Positions 37,500-52,400 are shown, numbered from the stretch's first letter. The stretch: 64,000 nt of DNA from Callipepla californica brunnescens (GCA_023055505.1 JALIRH010000004.1:13201368-13265367); one strand, 5' to 3'. The notes: a model not told the origin generated them from the sequence alone. Translations and numbers: made by a program.

Positions 37500-40400
37500 G
37501 TGAGTGCCGGGCTGCGGCCGGCCCGCTGTCTGTGCCGTGCGGGGGTGGCGGTGGCACGGAGCCCCGGTGTGCCGGCTATGGGCTGCGAGCCGTGCTCGCA
37601 CGTTTTGTGCGAGGTTAAAGAGCCGCATGTAGGGTTTAGCGCTGAAACGCTGTACTGAATTTCAGTGACGCCTTCTTGGCTTCTCAGCCAGGTGAGGGGC
37701 TGCCGGGCTGACTTTCTCTGCTAGTTTGGTGTCACGTTCTGAAGGACACACCTTCAGTTCTTCAGTTTTCTTTATAAAGCCTGTACTCAGTCAGATTCAG
37801 CAGACTGCGAGTGTATGAATTACTTTAGATAATGTTTTCTTATTCCTTTAGGAGACCGTGCGTGTTTCTCTATGGGTGTATGATATCTGGGGTGGTAAGA
37901 TTAACATCCACAGCAGGAGAATATACCAAGACCCAAATTCACAGATCCAAACAAAAAACAAACAAAAGGTATTTTGAGGATTAGTCCGGGAAGGCTGTAT
38001 TCGTAAGTAGTGGAACCGAAGATGTCACTGCTTGTTTGTTTATTTTTAGTTAGTACCACTTAAGTTTCCTTGGGAGCATGACACAAAGTGTCTGTTGGAA
38101 ACAGCGAAGTATTGAGTCTGCCTAGTGTCATGATTCAAGACTGGTAGTTTATTCAGGAACTGGGATACATTGTGACACCTCCCTGTTTTCCAGCTGGCAG
38201 ACATGCAGGTGCAATAGTCCCAGTGGTTTGAACAACGTTGCTGTATTTTATTTTGATCTCATTGTGCGTCTCCATAAATGGGATATGTGAAATTCTAGCG
38301 GTGTCTGTAGGTAGACAAAGCACAAAGATCTGCTTAAATAGTAGTTGCAATTTGGTGTATGTTACGCTGAGGTTTCAACAGTTAGCTGACATTCTTGTAA
38401 CCTTGTGGAGCTGTGTAGTAAACTGAGGAGACAAGGCGCTGATGGGTTTCATCATAGATGAAAGAAAAAAAAGAGTGAACTATAACTTTTTTTAACCTTT
38501 TATTTAGTCTGATCGTTGCTGTCAGAATAGTAGCAAGTCTTACACAACCTGTTCTAACCAGAGGGTATTGCCTGGGGACTTACGAAATATCTCCCCGGTG
38601 ACGCGTGTTGAAGGGTTTGTCCTCAGTTCATCACAGGTTTTGTTTATTTTGTTTCGACAAAGCTGTAGCAGCTTCCATAACAAAGGAGGTCATACAAGAG
38701 GTAATGGTACAGCACTCAGATTGTAGTCATTAGCCTATTATAGGGGTCTGCTGTCTGCTCTTCGGTTTATTTGGTACACGACATAAACACTGAAAAAACA
38801 TAATGAAAACACTCTTTGAATCTGTTCAAGGTGGAAGGAGGAGGCAGCAATCTCATCCTTAGAGTCGAGATTTTTCTTGGTGATATGTTTTAAGAATTCT
38901 TGGCTATGTAGAGAATTGTCTTTAAAACAGCAGCTATTTTTTACGTGGGGGAAAAAAAATGTGCGTTTTCTAAGTCTTTTTAAACTCAGATAATTGGTTG
39001 ATAACAACACAAGTTGATGGCAGCAAAATTAGTGGATGGTGACTGGAGCTGAGAAGTTGTGTGTTCTAAATTCTATTAAGTGAGTTTCACTTCTCTTGAA
39101 TAGATTGTGTGAATTGTCAGAACTTTTTACTCCCCCATTATGAAAGATCAACAATATTTACTTTCCAGAATGCTTATAAGGACTGGACTGTACAGTGCAA
39201 TTAACCCAAATGAATGCAGTGACAGTAACACATTTATTTATTCAAAAAGGGGAAAAAATAATTGTTGAAGGGACTTCTTCATTGTAAGATTGCTGTTTTT
39301 AAAGAGCAACACTTCAGCCTGTTCCGATGCCTAATTAAAATGTGACTAAAATAGCTTTGAAGGTTAATCATTCTTGTAGGTGCTCTCTGTTCTTGTGTAT
39401 CTGTGTGTCTTGTTTACCTTGCACTTGGAAGAGCAAGCCTCTTTTAATTGCAGCACTTCTGAACCTCTCTGTGAACATAGATGTCTCTACATGCATAAGC
39501 CTTAAGTGAACTCAGAAGGAATGGATTGTTTAGTGAAGCTGGGGGATGAGGAACAAGTGGAGAAAAAGGAGTTGAAGAGCACCTCCTTTTTCTTTTCCTT
39601 TGCATAAGTACTTCATTTATAGTTAGCAGTTCTTTTAACAAATAAGTCCTGCTTTCTGCATTTCGGGTGTTAGTGTTGTTTATATTGCTGTGTGATGAGT
39701 CAAGTCACGGAGGTATCATGAATGAAATAATGCATTTCTTGTGATCGGATTAACTACCAGTAAAACCCATTCTCTAATCTGGATAACTGATTGCATCATG
39801 TTAGTACTGCTGATGCTATGAATAAGAGGGACAGAAGCGTGAAAGAAGCTGTTCGGGTATCTATATCTGTGATACACTGTAGGTGAAAGAAGCACGTGCT
39901 TTCACGCACACACACACACACACAAAAAGCCACTTTAATTTCGTAGTTGTGAAGCACCGAAGCAGTGTTAATGAATGTGTTCTGTGGGAAGACTTTTTCA
40001 ATGAACTTGTTGGTCATATCTGGCATCCAGACATCTGAGAGCAACTAGAATGGTTTTATTAAACTGAATAGGCCAGCAGAAACAACCTAGCAGCTGATCG
40101 TAAGTTTCACTGGTGATATGAGTTAAAAAATAAATGAATAAGGAAGAGCAGAGGGAAAGGAGGGAAATGCTTTGCTGTTGGATAGACCATGGCCAACACA
40201 TTTGTCTGCAGTGACTGTATGATTGTAGATGAGGACAGCATTTTGCTCTGATAATACTGTCAACCTTCTTATTGTTATACAGAAACAATTGAAAGATCCA
40301 TGACTAGCGTGTTAGTGAGTAATCACTGCAACTTTTATAAACTGCTTGTTTAACGTGATTCCTCGTCCCTATTAAAAATATTCATGCAAGCATGCGTAGA

Positions 40401-43400
40401 ATTGTCTAGTGTATAGACAAAATCTCAGTCTCTGCTTTTTTAGGTTTTGTGCACGTTTTTCTGATCAACTAGCTTGGTGCAGATAGAAGTTTGTAATGTA
40501 TTTCTAAATAGGTAATTGCTTTATGCTGTATACGTTGGCAGCTATTTAAATCAACAAGTATGCTCTGTTTTCTTTTGAAATTATGACCTACGATGTCTGT
40601 TAAATTTTGAATGCATTTGAGGATCAAGATGTTTCCATATGAAACATCCGTAAGCAGTACGTCAAACTTTGAGGTGAACAGTCTAAAAGAAAACATCTGT
40701 GACACCAGCAGTCTTTTAGCAATACACTTCATGTCCGAAGGGACAAGCCACGGAGTTTTACAGCCAGAAATTTATTTTCAGAATGAAATGATTGCATAAT
40801 TCCATATAAATGTAATATGCTGTGTTTTGAAGTAAAATGCCAGCTGCCTCCCAAGAAGTAATTAACTTTGTCACCTGCAACTTTGCAGGGCTTTGCCATC
40901 TTCAAAGAAAGTGGAGCACAGCATTAGTTTTCACAAAGTTAACTTTTCTTCTTACAGTTCCTAAATATAATTGTAGAGTTGTGATGGTAGAATGTGTTGA
41001 TTTCTGTTAATTAGAAGCAGTCGTATACCTTCTATGGTCCGGTTGAGCGCTGCTCCTCTATTGCAGTTACCATTATTGCAGTTGGGAACAATATAGAAAA
41101 TGAGTTTCCAATTTTCATATATATATATATATATGTTATATATATATATAATTTTCCAATTTTGATGCATGCCTTGATTTTTGGATTATTTCTTCTCCTT
41201 TGTCTCCTGATTATTTTTCTGTTGTATCACATGTGCTTGCTAATGGATCTTGTCTTCTAAGTCGATCAGAAGAGACTGTGTGGTTTGTGGTAGCTGCTTG
41301 TTACGTGAACGAGAAAATGTGAAAGTACCCCAGATTTGTTACTCAATTTTGTACTTATGCAGTGGAATGTAGTATATTTTGGGGAACGGGCTACTAAATT
41401 GGAGAATGTGAGCCACCATGTTTTAAAATACGTTTTAAATCTTGTTAGAAATATAAAACGCTTTCTTATTTCTTTTTCATTGAAGTATGCTCACCAGTCC
41501 CAGATGATCCTAGAGTTTTGTGAGATATGGCTTCAAAATTATTTTTGATTTGTTTATTTGGTTTTCAAAGTTGATTTGTCAAGAAGTTAGATAAATGAAA
41601 CAGAGAGCATTGATTTACTTAGCATACACGTGCTTTAGCATAGCATACATTACTTGAATAAAACAAGACAAAATATGAACACAGGCATTCAATGAATAGC
41701 ATATATTCTTAGTGCTGTTTATTTTTTAGTTTCGGGTATTGATCCAATAAGAGAGATTACAAAAAGAAACTTTAAAAACAAAATCCTTAGAGGTAGTTCA
41801 GTTTATGATTATCACTGTTACTCAGAGCGTTGTTTGGATACATTTCTAATAATTATAGTAATAAATAATGCTAAACAGAAAAGCATTTAAGTATAATGGA
41901 AAGAATAGATCAATTTCTAGGGTTGATTTGTAATAGATAATTAACTTGGGAATAGGAGGTTGAAACAAGTATGCATATTTCTTCATGCACTCTTGTGGAA
42001 ACACAAATCACCTACATATGCTCTGGGCTCATTTCTGCAGCTCAAGAGTTAAGGCAGCGTGACCCTGATTGTGGTGATGTCCTGGGGACTTTGGGGAATA
42101 AATAGCTCACCTTCTGCTCCTGGTGCATTTTAAAGTGGCCAGGTCATTAACTTGCTGACGTTATGAGATGATTGCTACAGTGTTTCAAATTTGCATTAAA
42201 AATCCTTCGAATCCAGAAGTAGTGGAAAAACAATGTTATTTCTTTACTACCCTCTGAAATATTTACGATTTAATACTTTTTATAAGTGTAATAATTGGTT
42301 CTTTTGTAGTCCTATATGAGACAGACAAGGGTAGCTTTATTAGACATGTTAACATTAATTACAGAAGAAAGGTGGATAATTCTGATTCCCTTAAAACACT
42401 GTGTATTAATTGAAGTTTCCCTTCTATCTTTGTCTTCTCAGTACTTCTTGGGACATAGAAGGATGAGAACTGTTTTTTCTCTGACTTTTTGTCTTAAAAC
42501 CCTCTGAGTTTATTTCACTGTTCTTTTTATTTTCAATAATGGAAAAAAATGGGATGCTTGCTAGGTTTTTAAAGCTGTTCTGCTTACTCTAAGCAAGACA
42601 GGATGTGAGAGAGGTATATAGCTGCTTCCTACTTATGATAAACCTTAATGCTGCTGACTGGGTACAAAGAAAAGGGAATGTGAAGCAGAATTGGTTCTTG
42701 CCTTTTTATACAATGTTCCTCTCATGTGTTTATTTTTGTGTTTTAACTGAATACAGATTCAGATAAAATAATTCAAAAAATGAGCCTTAAATTTATATGT
42801 ACTGAAAACTACACAAAATTGTGCTTAAGGAGTTGTATTTTTTTGGTCTTGTAACTGTCCTTAAAAGATCAGAATGGTATTATCTGTGTATTACAAGCCA
42901 TGTGTCAGAATTCTCCTCTGGTGCCCTGGATCAAATGATTGGAGAGGCAGCGTGCCATGTGGCCAAGGAATGTGCTGTCTCATGGAGCTCTGTGCTCTGA
43001 AGAATCCCATGTATGTGGCATACAGCTGGGTGCTGTGCAGTGACACTTCTCTCTGCGTATGGGTGTACTGAGCCAATCCAGCCAGCTGCATGTTGCTGTG
43101 AGCTGTATCTAGGAGGTGGTGGCATCATGGCAGGAAAAGGTCAAGAATTTACCTGGTCCACGTATATAGATGCTTACCCATTGAAAACGTCTCTGTAATG
43201 AGAAATCTTTCAAGCTTTTTAACAGATACCTAAGATACAATCAGTTAAATTTGAGATTAGGTGATTTCAGTTTGAGAAGTAGATAGGGTTTCTTAGCAAA
43301 AAGGGTAAATAAACACTGGAACAGTTTATCGGTGGAGGAGGTGGATCATCATTGTCTGGAGTACTAGGATTATGGTAACTTCATTAGTTTAAGAAGTATG

Positions 43401-46400
43401 CTTTAATCTGTCATCTGGAAAGAATTCCACAACCTGCATTAAGGAAGAGGAGCACGTAGTAGTCTCTGAATTCCCATTTCTTTAACTTTTGAACTTTGGG
43501 AGAATGAGATTACATGTTTTGTCTTGTCACTCTTTTAATGTTGCAGTTTAGCATTAAGGCAGTTGTGCTAATTATAAGTATCTAGCCTTTGTTTAGGAGT
43601 CAGAAATCAATCTACCAGTTAGCTAGATATGTTTCTTGCAGTTTCACTACTCCGTCCTCATCCTTATGCCCATGATGGAGTCTGAGGATAGATGAGTACT
43701 CTGAGACTGACCAGAAGACACTTGATAGGTACCGTATCCGTGCGTTCATAATTTTGGTATAAAACTTGGAAGAAAATCTGGTAAATATCACCAAGGAATT
43801 TTTGGATGTATAGATCAGTGGTCATTAGCAGGGAACTATGCAATACCTCTCCTTCAGTTTCTTGTGATATAGAGGATTGGTCTGTTAATGTGCACACACT
43901 TCTCAGTCCTTTGACGTGTTCCTGGTGTGAATGAGAGGCTGTAGCACAGTATTTTAGCCAGGGTTTTGCTCAGAGGAACTCTGACGGTAGTGGAATGAAG
44001 AATATGCAGGGCTACATGTGGAAACACACAAAAAAAATGAAATTAGGGTTTGGCTTAGTACATATGTCTTTGATACTCCAGAGGTGGGCGATATTAGGTG
44101 CCTCAGCTTCTGAATTCTGTGGCATTTCAGTGGGGAAGAAGACTCACAGCTTTGTGGATAGCTGCTTATTATTCTAGTGGATGTTTGTATTTTATGACTG
44201 CTTTTTCATTTTACACACAACGTGTGAAGTTTGAGCTCTAAGCAAGCTTTACATTTCCTCCTTTTTTCCAATTCTGTTGGACCAAAGTTTTACAACTGCT
44301 TTACTTCTGTTCACCAAAGCATTTTTCAGTAGGTTAGACTGAAATCTGAAGTTCTTGTTTGTGTATGTTTCATAATGAACTGTCCTAGTTGTGAAGGGGA
44401 AGCTTGCATTAAAAACTGCTTCAAAGATTAAGCACGTGTAACTTCTTTATCAGACATAGTGTCTGTATCGTATTTTTACTAAAGACAGAATTAAATTTGC
44501 TTAACGCTCTGTATGTTTCATTCTTAGGTTGGCCCTTTTCTGTGTAACAGATTCTGTAGTTCATTTTGTTTTCTTGGTGTTCTTGGGAGTGCGTTTAAAG
44601 TATATACAAGCATATAAGCTTTAGAGAAGTCTTACTGGTAACATTTTGTTCAGCTGTCTTTCAGGTTCACAGCTTTAAGTCTCATTTGTACTTGAAAGTA
44701 TCAAGTCTACATTACAATGTTCTTATTTTATAGGTACACCTGCAATTAAAGTTCTCATGCCTGCACTTTCTCCTACAATGGAAGAAGGAAACATTGTGAA
44801 ATGGTTAAAGAAAGAAGGTAAGACACCACTTCCCATGTCCTCAGTTGCAATTCTTCAGCTATATGTTCTATAAGGATAAGATCATTGCTTCAGGTTGTAT
44901 CTTAGTATTTTGAAGCAAAATATTTGGTACGTTGATGCTTTCTTTTTGAACAATGCCTCACTTCACAATGTTGGCTTTAAATATTTTTTCTTTATCTTGT
45001 ATTCCATAAGATTAGTTTGACCTCATTTTGAACATTTTCTATTAGGTTGTTCCAGGGTAAGAGTATTCGTTTTTTGGCTTGTTTGTTTGGTTTTAATTCC
45101 TGGTGTCGTGTTTGACAGTAACTTTATAAATCTAAGAATGGTATAGTTTGGGGAGGGGTCTCTGTTTCGTTATTTTGGTGGGTGATAAAATACCTTAAAA
45201 GATACAGGTTTTTTTTATAGTTGTTCTTTATGGCTTGCTTTCTAAATATCAGACACAATTTATTGATCTAAATCTGCATTTTGATTGTTCTACCTGAATA
45301 AATGAGTTCTTTCTTTTTACTTATCTTTGAAGTATAGGTAAGGCTTTCATCACTAACTTACCTAAGTGCTTTGCTTGTATCTGCTTTGAATATTTTGGGA
45401 TGGGGAAAGATGGCAACTTTGTAGCTTAGAGGACTTCTTGTAATGGACATGAGCTTTTCTAGTAAGAGGTTCTGCAGAACAAACTAGGAAGAATCTGATG
45501 GTTTGTCCATGGGGAAAAAAATGAATGGTTTTCCTCATAAATTGGTCTTAGGATTCAACAGCCATACAGTGTTGTTTTTCCCCACAGGCTTCCCATTACA
45601 TTCCAACCCCAATGCAAGTAGGAAAAAAAGTATTTTAACTAAAATGAAGTCTTGTTTGGTGGTTTGACTTTGAGATAAGCTATTTTAGGATTGTCATTTA
45701 GAAACAAACCAAAATCAAGTATAGGGTATCATCTTGTTAATATCTATCTATTGGCACTGATGTGCAGCTGAACTTTTTTCTTCTGCCAGCCTGGGTAAGG
45801 AGCATAACGATGACATTAACGAAGTCAAGGAAAAATAAACCAGTAATTTAATACTTATGATCCTTACATCTGCAGGAATGCTCATAGCTATGTGATCCTT
45901 CAGTGAGTTGACTATCCATATGTGTCAGCATTATTAAATATAAGTGTTTGATAACCTCATATCCAAAAATATATATATTTAAAAGCAACTGACTGAAGGA
46001 AGGTGCTTGCATATGAAGTGTATTTCCCAGTTTAGACGGCAGGGGCCAGTAGAATACTAGTTGAATTTATTTATTTATTTGCTCTTTGTTTAAGTATCAA
46101 TTGTTTTCATTTTACACTTTCACAGCATGGGCAGATGATTTCAGTAGGGCAGGAAGAAAAATACTGAACTTAATTGACAGCTTTACTATTTTCTCCTCAT
46201 TGTTCATGCAGTTTCATATAACGTCTGGTGGGTAATTAAATCCTTCTCTTAAAAACTGTGTATCTTAAAAATTTTATTTATTATGTATGAATTTAATGTT
46301 GACGAAAGATAACAGATTAACAGCCCTGGAGAAGAAAGCCCTCTTCTTACTTTAGTCAGGAAACAGAACAGGCAGCAGTATTAGCAGTTTCCATGTGCAG

Positions 46401-49400
46401 TGTAACTTGGTCTTCTGAGAAACCACCTCCAGGAACTTCTGTGCTCAGTCAAATTTGATTTATTTTGCAGAGAGTACTTCAAACAATGCAGTTGGTATCT
46501 TGTGATTTGGGTAGTTGTCTGCTAGTAATTGAATGGAGAGTTTGGACTATAATGTCAGTTGTAAAGGATTTCCTAGAGGGCAAGTCATTTTCAGTAGAAA
46601 TACTAATCATTCAGTTCAGCTATAAGAAATGATTCATTTAAGTTTTTTTCTTTTGAAGGTGAAAATAAAAAGAATTTTTAAGCATATTGTATATAACCTC
46701 AGAGGGCTAGCTACCATTAAGGCAATTCCTGTTGCAATAACTGCTTTCTCATTCAAAAACATAAAACAAGGGTACATTTTCCATAGCTGTTCATCCCAAT
46801 CATCTCGACTGGGAAAGCTGATCTGTAGTTGACATCAAAGCAGGTACTATTTTGGAGCTATCACATTTTGCACTCTCTATCGGAAATAACTATAATTGTT
46901 TCTACTACGGCAAGTCACTGAAACCCTTGAGATTTGGAAGTCTACTACAAAGTGTTCTTGGTTAAATTTGCATTTGATCAATTGCCTTCCAAATCTGTGT
47001 CCACTTCTTGGCTGCAGTGTTTACTGGGAATGGGGAAAGGAAAACAAACCCAAACATTTGGAAAAGTGGTTTACCCATTTCCTTGCAGACGTTTCCTCCT
47101 GCCTTCCCTGTGTAAGAGAGTCCTTAGCTTTCTGTGAACAACCCCACGTACCCAAATTGGGAGTAACATTCTAAGGGACAAATGTGTGATATTTGTTTTG
47201 GCTTGCTTGTGCTGCTGGAGTTATTGCTAAGCAATCTGCAATAGTGAGATGTCTTCTTAATGTTGCAGAACCATTTTCGTACTGATTGCAGGTTGCAAGA
47301 AGAGAATAAGCAAGCAGATAGGGTGTTAAGCTCCCTTCTTAGCTATATAGGTTATGGAATTTGCTCAACAATTTGATTTCTTAACATCTATGAGGTGCTT
47401 ACCTGTTGGCCTGATATGTAGAGCACTTGAATTAATAATCCAGTGGGATTAAGTCACTGATATAAGGCCTGGAAGTTTGGCTTCCTGTTGTGGACTGTTT
47501 ATGCTCTAGTTATTGCAAAGTGCAGTGCAGCAATTAGATTATTAAATTAAATGAACAGGTGCTACTTTGTGACCTCCCCTGTGAAGTTCCATAACAAGAT
47601 TGTTTATGAATTCTGAAACTATGTAATTAATTGAGGTTTGATTATCTCTGTTACTTGCTACTGCAGAGATCACAAAGGTAATATAATACTTCATTTTTCT
47701 TTTAATCTAATTCAGGCAGTTCTACCTCAATGTAGATATTTATTAAATAACGCAATAAACTTTAAAATGTAGGTTGCAACCTGTACAATAATTTTCCTAA
47801 TGCTTAACATCAAAGTGACTGCAGAAATTAAATGTTTGTTTAGATAATATAGGTGCAGCATTTCTGCTACTGAGGAAATACTAAAATCATATTTCATGTT
47901 AAAAGAAATGTAATCTTCTGTTAGACTTCTGTGTGTTGTCCTCATTTTTCAGTACTCTGAAAGGAAAGCTGCCATATTTGGTTGGACACCAAAGCCTTCA
48001 ATTGCTTTAAACTTCTTTCAGTGTAGTTTTGTTTTTAAGGTAGTCCACATGGTCAGAATCAGTGTGCTTAAGGAATTCAGATGGTAATAACTTCTATTGT
48101 GTGTCAGCAGATACAGATATTCCTGAAAAGTAGGGAAGGAGAGTACTTCAAAATTATCCTGCTTACATTTCTGTAATGTAGTAAGAGGAATTTTTAACAT
48201 TTGTGCATATTTGTATCTCACGAAATAAGTTTTTTTTTTAAAGACTTTTTTTTTTTTTTTTTAAACTGTGGAAGAGGTTGAGAAAGCCAGCCTGCAGATA
48301 TGCTTTCCAAAGAAGCTGAAACTCTTCAGACTTTTGTTTGAAAAATTTTGATAGTGTATCTACAAGCTGTGGAACTATGATACTTAGTTAAAAGTATTGC
48401 TGCCTGTGATCACTGTCTTAAAAACTGTAAATGTCTTACTTTGACCAGCCTTCTCTATTAATTGCTAAAGACTGCATTTCTGGCAGTGCTGCTTATCAGT
48501 GGTTTTGTACAGACAGTTTTCACTGTGTGCGTACTTTGTCTTGGAATACCTACTACAAATACTGCTATTTGGAATTTGATAAATATGTTAATGTTCTGCT
48601 GTTGTTTCTACTTCTGAATCTTAGTGTTTGTATATGAAAATGAACAGCATAATATGACAGATCATGATGATCATGATGGGGAGTCATTGGCTATAGAATA
48701 TGTTTAACAATGTTAATGGGCTATATTATATCCTTAAGTGTCTATCTTCAATGGTTAAAGACATAGGAAGTTTAGATCATGCATTCTTATGTTCTAATAT
48801 ATTTTGCAGGTGAAATGGTGAATGCTGGAGATGCACTGTGTGAAATTGAAACAGACAAAGCTGTGGTTACCATGGAATCGAGTGACGATGGCATACTGGC
48901 AAAAATACTGGTAGGGATTCAGTCTATGTGAGTAGGATGTTATCTTTTCTCTCAATGCACTTATTTGCATTCCGAATGAGGGAAAAATACATTATTTTAG
49001 TTTTGTAGCATCTTTTTAAAGGGATATTGGTTCATAAGCTGCATTACCAATTTTATTAGTGTTTTCATAAGTTTTTCAAATCCTATTGAGTGCAATGGGG
49101 AACAATGTCTCAAAGGCATAACTATGTTAGTACAAGAATCGAATATGGCGTCATATGAAAAAGTCTGTCCTTCCGAAGAGTATCTGGAAAGTTTAAGATA
49201 AGATGTAGTTAATGGGAAATTAAAAATGTCTAGTACATCTGAGTTATCAAACCAGCTGAAGTTTGCACGTATCCTTAAACAAGGCAGAAGTTTTGTTATT
49301 TCACGCCAGCTGTAATTCAGCACTCTGTTGTTTGAGTCCATTGTGGAAAACTGAGTAAATAAAGAGAAACTAACGCTGTTTTTCACCTTTAAAGATTAAT

Positions 49401-52400
49401 CATTAGATTAAATTAATTCAACCATCCCTAACACTTTTGTTTTTTTTGACTGTATGCTGCAAGTACCTATAGCTTAAGAAAATAGCAGACTAAGAATGGA
49501 ACAGCTGCATCTGCAAATATTACTTTTTTTCACTGAATCTATTCCTTAATGATCACATTTCGTTCAGTGTAAAATGGCATTAATACTTAAATGAGTGGAT
49601 TAAAATTTTAGAGTGGTAACCAGGAAAGTGATTATTCTTTCAGCAGAATTAATTCTTAAGTTGACACTGACTTTTTGCCTAAAGTATCTACATTTGGACT
49701 GAAAATGGAGAATGAATAATTGTTTTAAAGAATTGTATTTAATATCCATGTTCATTCATGACCTAAGTGAGAATTGCTATGAACTGAAACTACTTTCTGT
49801 GAACTTGAACTAGAATAAGTTCTGTCCACCCTGCTTGCACAGTGGCACCAGCTCAGAGAACTTCAGTAGTATGGATGAGTAATCTCCTCTAACTGTTTCA
49901 CCTTGTCATGGATCACTTGAGCTTTATTTGTCAGCAAAGTTAGGTTTCTTTTGGAACCTTCTTGGTTGTGAATACACAGAAAAATAGGAGTACCCCAAAG
50001 CAACTTTTCTTTCAGTCTTTCTACATCACAGGCTACAACGTTCATCGAGTCATATGTGGAGGGGTTTTTCTGGTGTTGTTGAATTTTGAAAATGTAGAGG
50101 ACATGATTAAAAAATCCAGGAGGTAAAAAGTTAACCAACTTAATAACATTTTTCTCTGTCTCTTCCAGTCCTGATATACAAAGGTGGTATGGATTTGTTC
50201 TTATGCTTTAAAAATATTTGTAAACACATACTGTTAAAAACACAAAATGCAGTTGTCTGAGCTGGAAGCTTGCATTGGAAAATATGGAATGCTGGAGTTG
50301 TCATCTAATTGTTTATCTTGAAGAGTAGTGAATACGAGGAAAAAGTGCAGTGGGATTGGCGTGAAGAGCACTTCTGGCTTTGAATGCTTGAGTAAAACAG
50401 GTTTATAAACACAGACTAACCAGGAGAAGTGTTATGTTACCGAATGGTCAGCCATCCCTGCTGAATTTCTTCATGGCCTCATAGTATTCTTAAAGCATTC
50501 TGGTATCAAGATTGCAATAAAGATTTATACACCATAAGCATATCCTAATCCTTATTTGTCTATTCAAGTACCATATGTAGACTGCTTTTTGAAATAGAGC
50601 TTCTCTCTATTTCACGTGCACATTTTTTGTTAAGAAATTAAGACATGAAAAAAAAAAAAAACACCAAAAACCCTGATTAATTGTTATAAAATGTTACATG
50701 TTAATCTGAGCTTGTGGGACACCTGTGTTGTCATTGCTATGAATCTTATATTTGGCATCAAACGTCTGAGTATTAGGTGACAAGCATAATTTTTAAAATG
50801 CCTTATTCAGTGCTAAATGTGGTAGTGCTGCAAAATTATTAGAGTATATAATTTTTGTATTTTCTGTGTTTAGTATTTTTTTTTCTTTTGTTTTTCCCAG
50901 TTTTTGGGCTTCAGTGACTCAGGTTGTGTTTGCAGTTGCTTCAAACTGACGTTTTATTTGATTATGAGTGGTGGTAATAGTGCCAATATGCACACTCATA
51001 GAAATCTGCTTATCAACAGACCTTCCTGTGATAGGATCTTTCAGCCATAGACAAAGATGTTCACCGTTTTTCTTGTTTGGTTTTCTTGTTTGGCATTCTG
51101 TTACCTTGGGGTCCTTTAAACTAATCTCAGTGAAAATGAAATGTGATCAAATCTTGATATATAATTTCTTCTCTCAAGTAAAGCATTTCAAAATACTAAT
51201 GAAGAAAATATATCAAGAGATCAGAACAGGAAGTATTGATCTAAGTCTTAGGGTTGGCTTTATTGTTGTGTTTTTTTTTTCATGTATTAATTACTCTTAA
51301 AGTATTATTTACCTAGTGTTTATGGAGGAAGAAGAAGTGTACTGGCAAAGCTATAAATGTGGAATGTTTTATGAGAATATAGATGAGACTGGATTTGCTG
51401 TTTCTTCTTAGATCTAGTGTTAGTCTTTCTGGGTAGAGGAGCAGGTAGTATATCTGAGCAACAGTGTCCTAGTATTTGCTTTTGTCTGGAACAGTCTTTA
51501 CAGTTGTACAGCATTCTATTTTATTAGTGTTTAAGTTTCTAGGAAACTTGATTTTTATCTGCTAAGAACAATATGATACCTTATCAGGTACGTCATTATT
51601 TTGTTTCTGTTTTAGATTAGGCTTTTCAAATGTTTGATAGCAATTTGCATTTTCTTACGAAGTCATCAGCAGTACAGATACGTACAAGGCCCGTTTGAGG
51701 CAAGTGCTTCTGCAATGTGGCTTTATGACAGAGAATGAAAATGTCTTTCCTTTGTTTGGAAATTGACTATGTTTGTGCTGGTACAGTCAGAGTTGCATGA
51801 AACTACCTTTTTGTCCTAATGTGCTTTGGTATCTGTTATTGATGCCCTGGAGATGTTAACAATTTTGAGGACCTGTTCTGCATCTGTTCCAAAGATCATA
51901 GGAGTATTGTATTGTGCTGCCTTTCATTAGGTTGTTAAGTTAACATAGTAGCCATGGTTTCACCTGCAAAAGCATCAAAGAGCTTTGTATGTGGTATGGA
52001 TATGTCTTTTAACTTCAAAAGGAGCAGCTTCAACAGATTGGGCTTAACCAGTCTAATTATATTCTATTCTTCCTGCATGTTTGGATGTTACCTACCATGT
52101 TAGTGCCAGCATTTCATGGTCGGACTTGTTAATTGGTATCACTTACATATATTTTAGTCGCGGATGTTAGCATAAAGCAAATGTTATGTTCTTCAAAAAG
52201 AAGGAAAGAGAGGCTTTGAGGACTTTGGCTTCTGTTTTTTAGCTTCTGCATTTACAAGTTTGTTGGTTGGTTGTTTTTTAAAAGTACCACTGTCAGATGC
52301 ATCGTAGTAATCTCGATACATTGCTGTACATGTCTAGCAAAATTTTCAGGCTCTCTTCCCAAAGAGCCACATCCATTTCCAGTAGCTTATGTGTCTTTTT

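Larger units (their letters stand above)
37140..37620. promoter_or_regulatory. CpG island and bidirectional APIP/PDHX promoter
   Basis: This is the only strongly GC-rich, CpG-dense stretch in an otherwise AT-rich window, and it contains the first exons of both divergent genes. Only 141 bp (37220-37360) separate the two start codons, so transcription start sites and core promoter elements for both directions must lie in or near this interval. There is no obvious TATA box. It contains a GC box, an E2F-like TTTTCGCG and a YY1-type motif, which is typical of housekeeping bidirectional promoters. Transcription start positions cannot be read from the sequence. Confidence 0.9.
37500..44733 (+). other. 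PDHX: PDHX intron 1
   Basis: 7.2 kb. The first 100 bp belong to the CpG island. Beyond that the intron is AT-rich, with (CA)n at 39906-39924, an AT palindrome at 41117-41151, a GC-richer block at 42.88-43.14 kb and a possible CR1/L2 fragment. No embedded gene supported. Confidence 0.88.

Noticed and set aside
37112..37618. 168-codon frame including PDHX exon 1, starting upstream and reading into intron 1
   Set aside because: The real coding part is 37361-37499. The upstream part overlaps APIP exon 1 and the downstream part passes a clear GTGAGT donor.
37143..37628. 161-codon minus-strand frame in the CpG island
   Set aside because: Arg/Pro/Ala-rich translation of GC-rich DNA in the wrong frame for APIP.
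43995..44177. 60-codon open frame before PDHX exon 2
   Set aside because: No homology or splice support. Length is within chance expectation for an intron.
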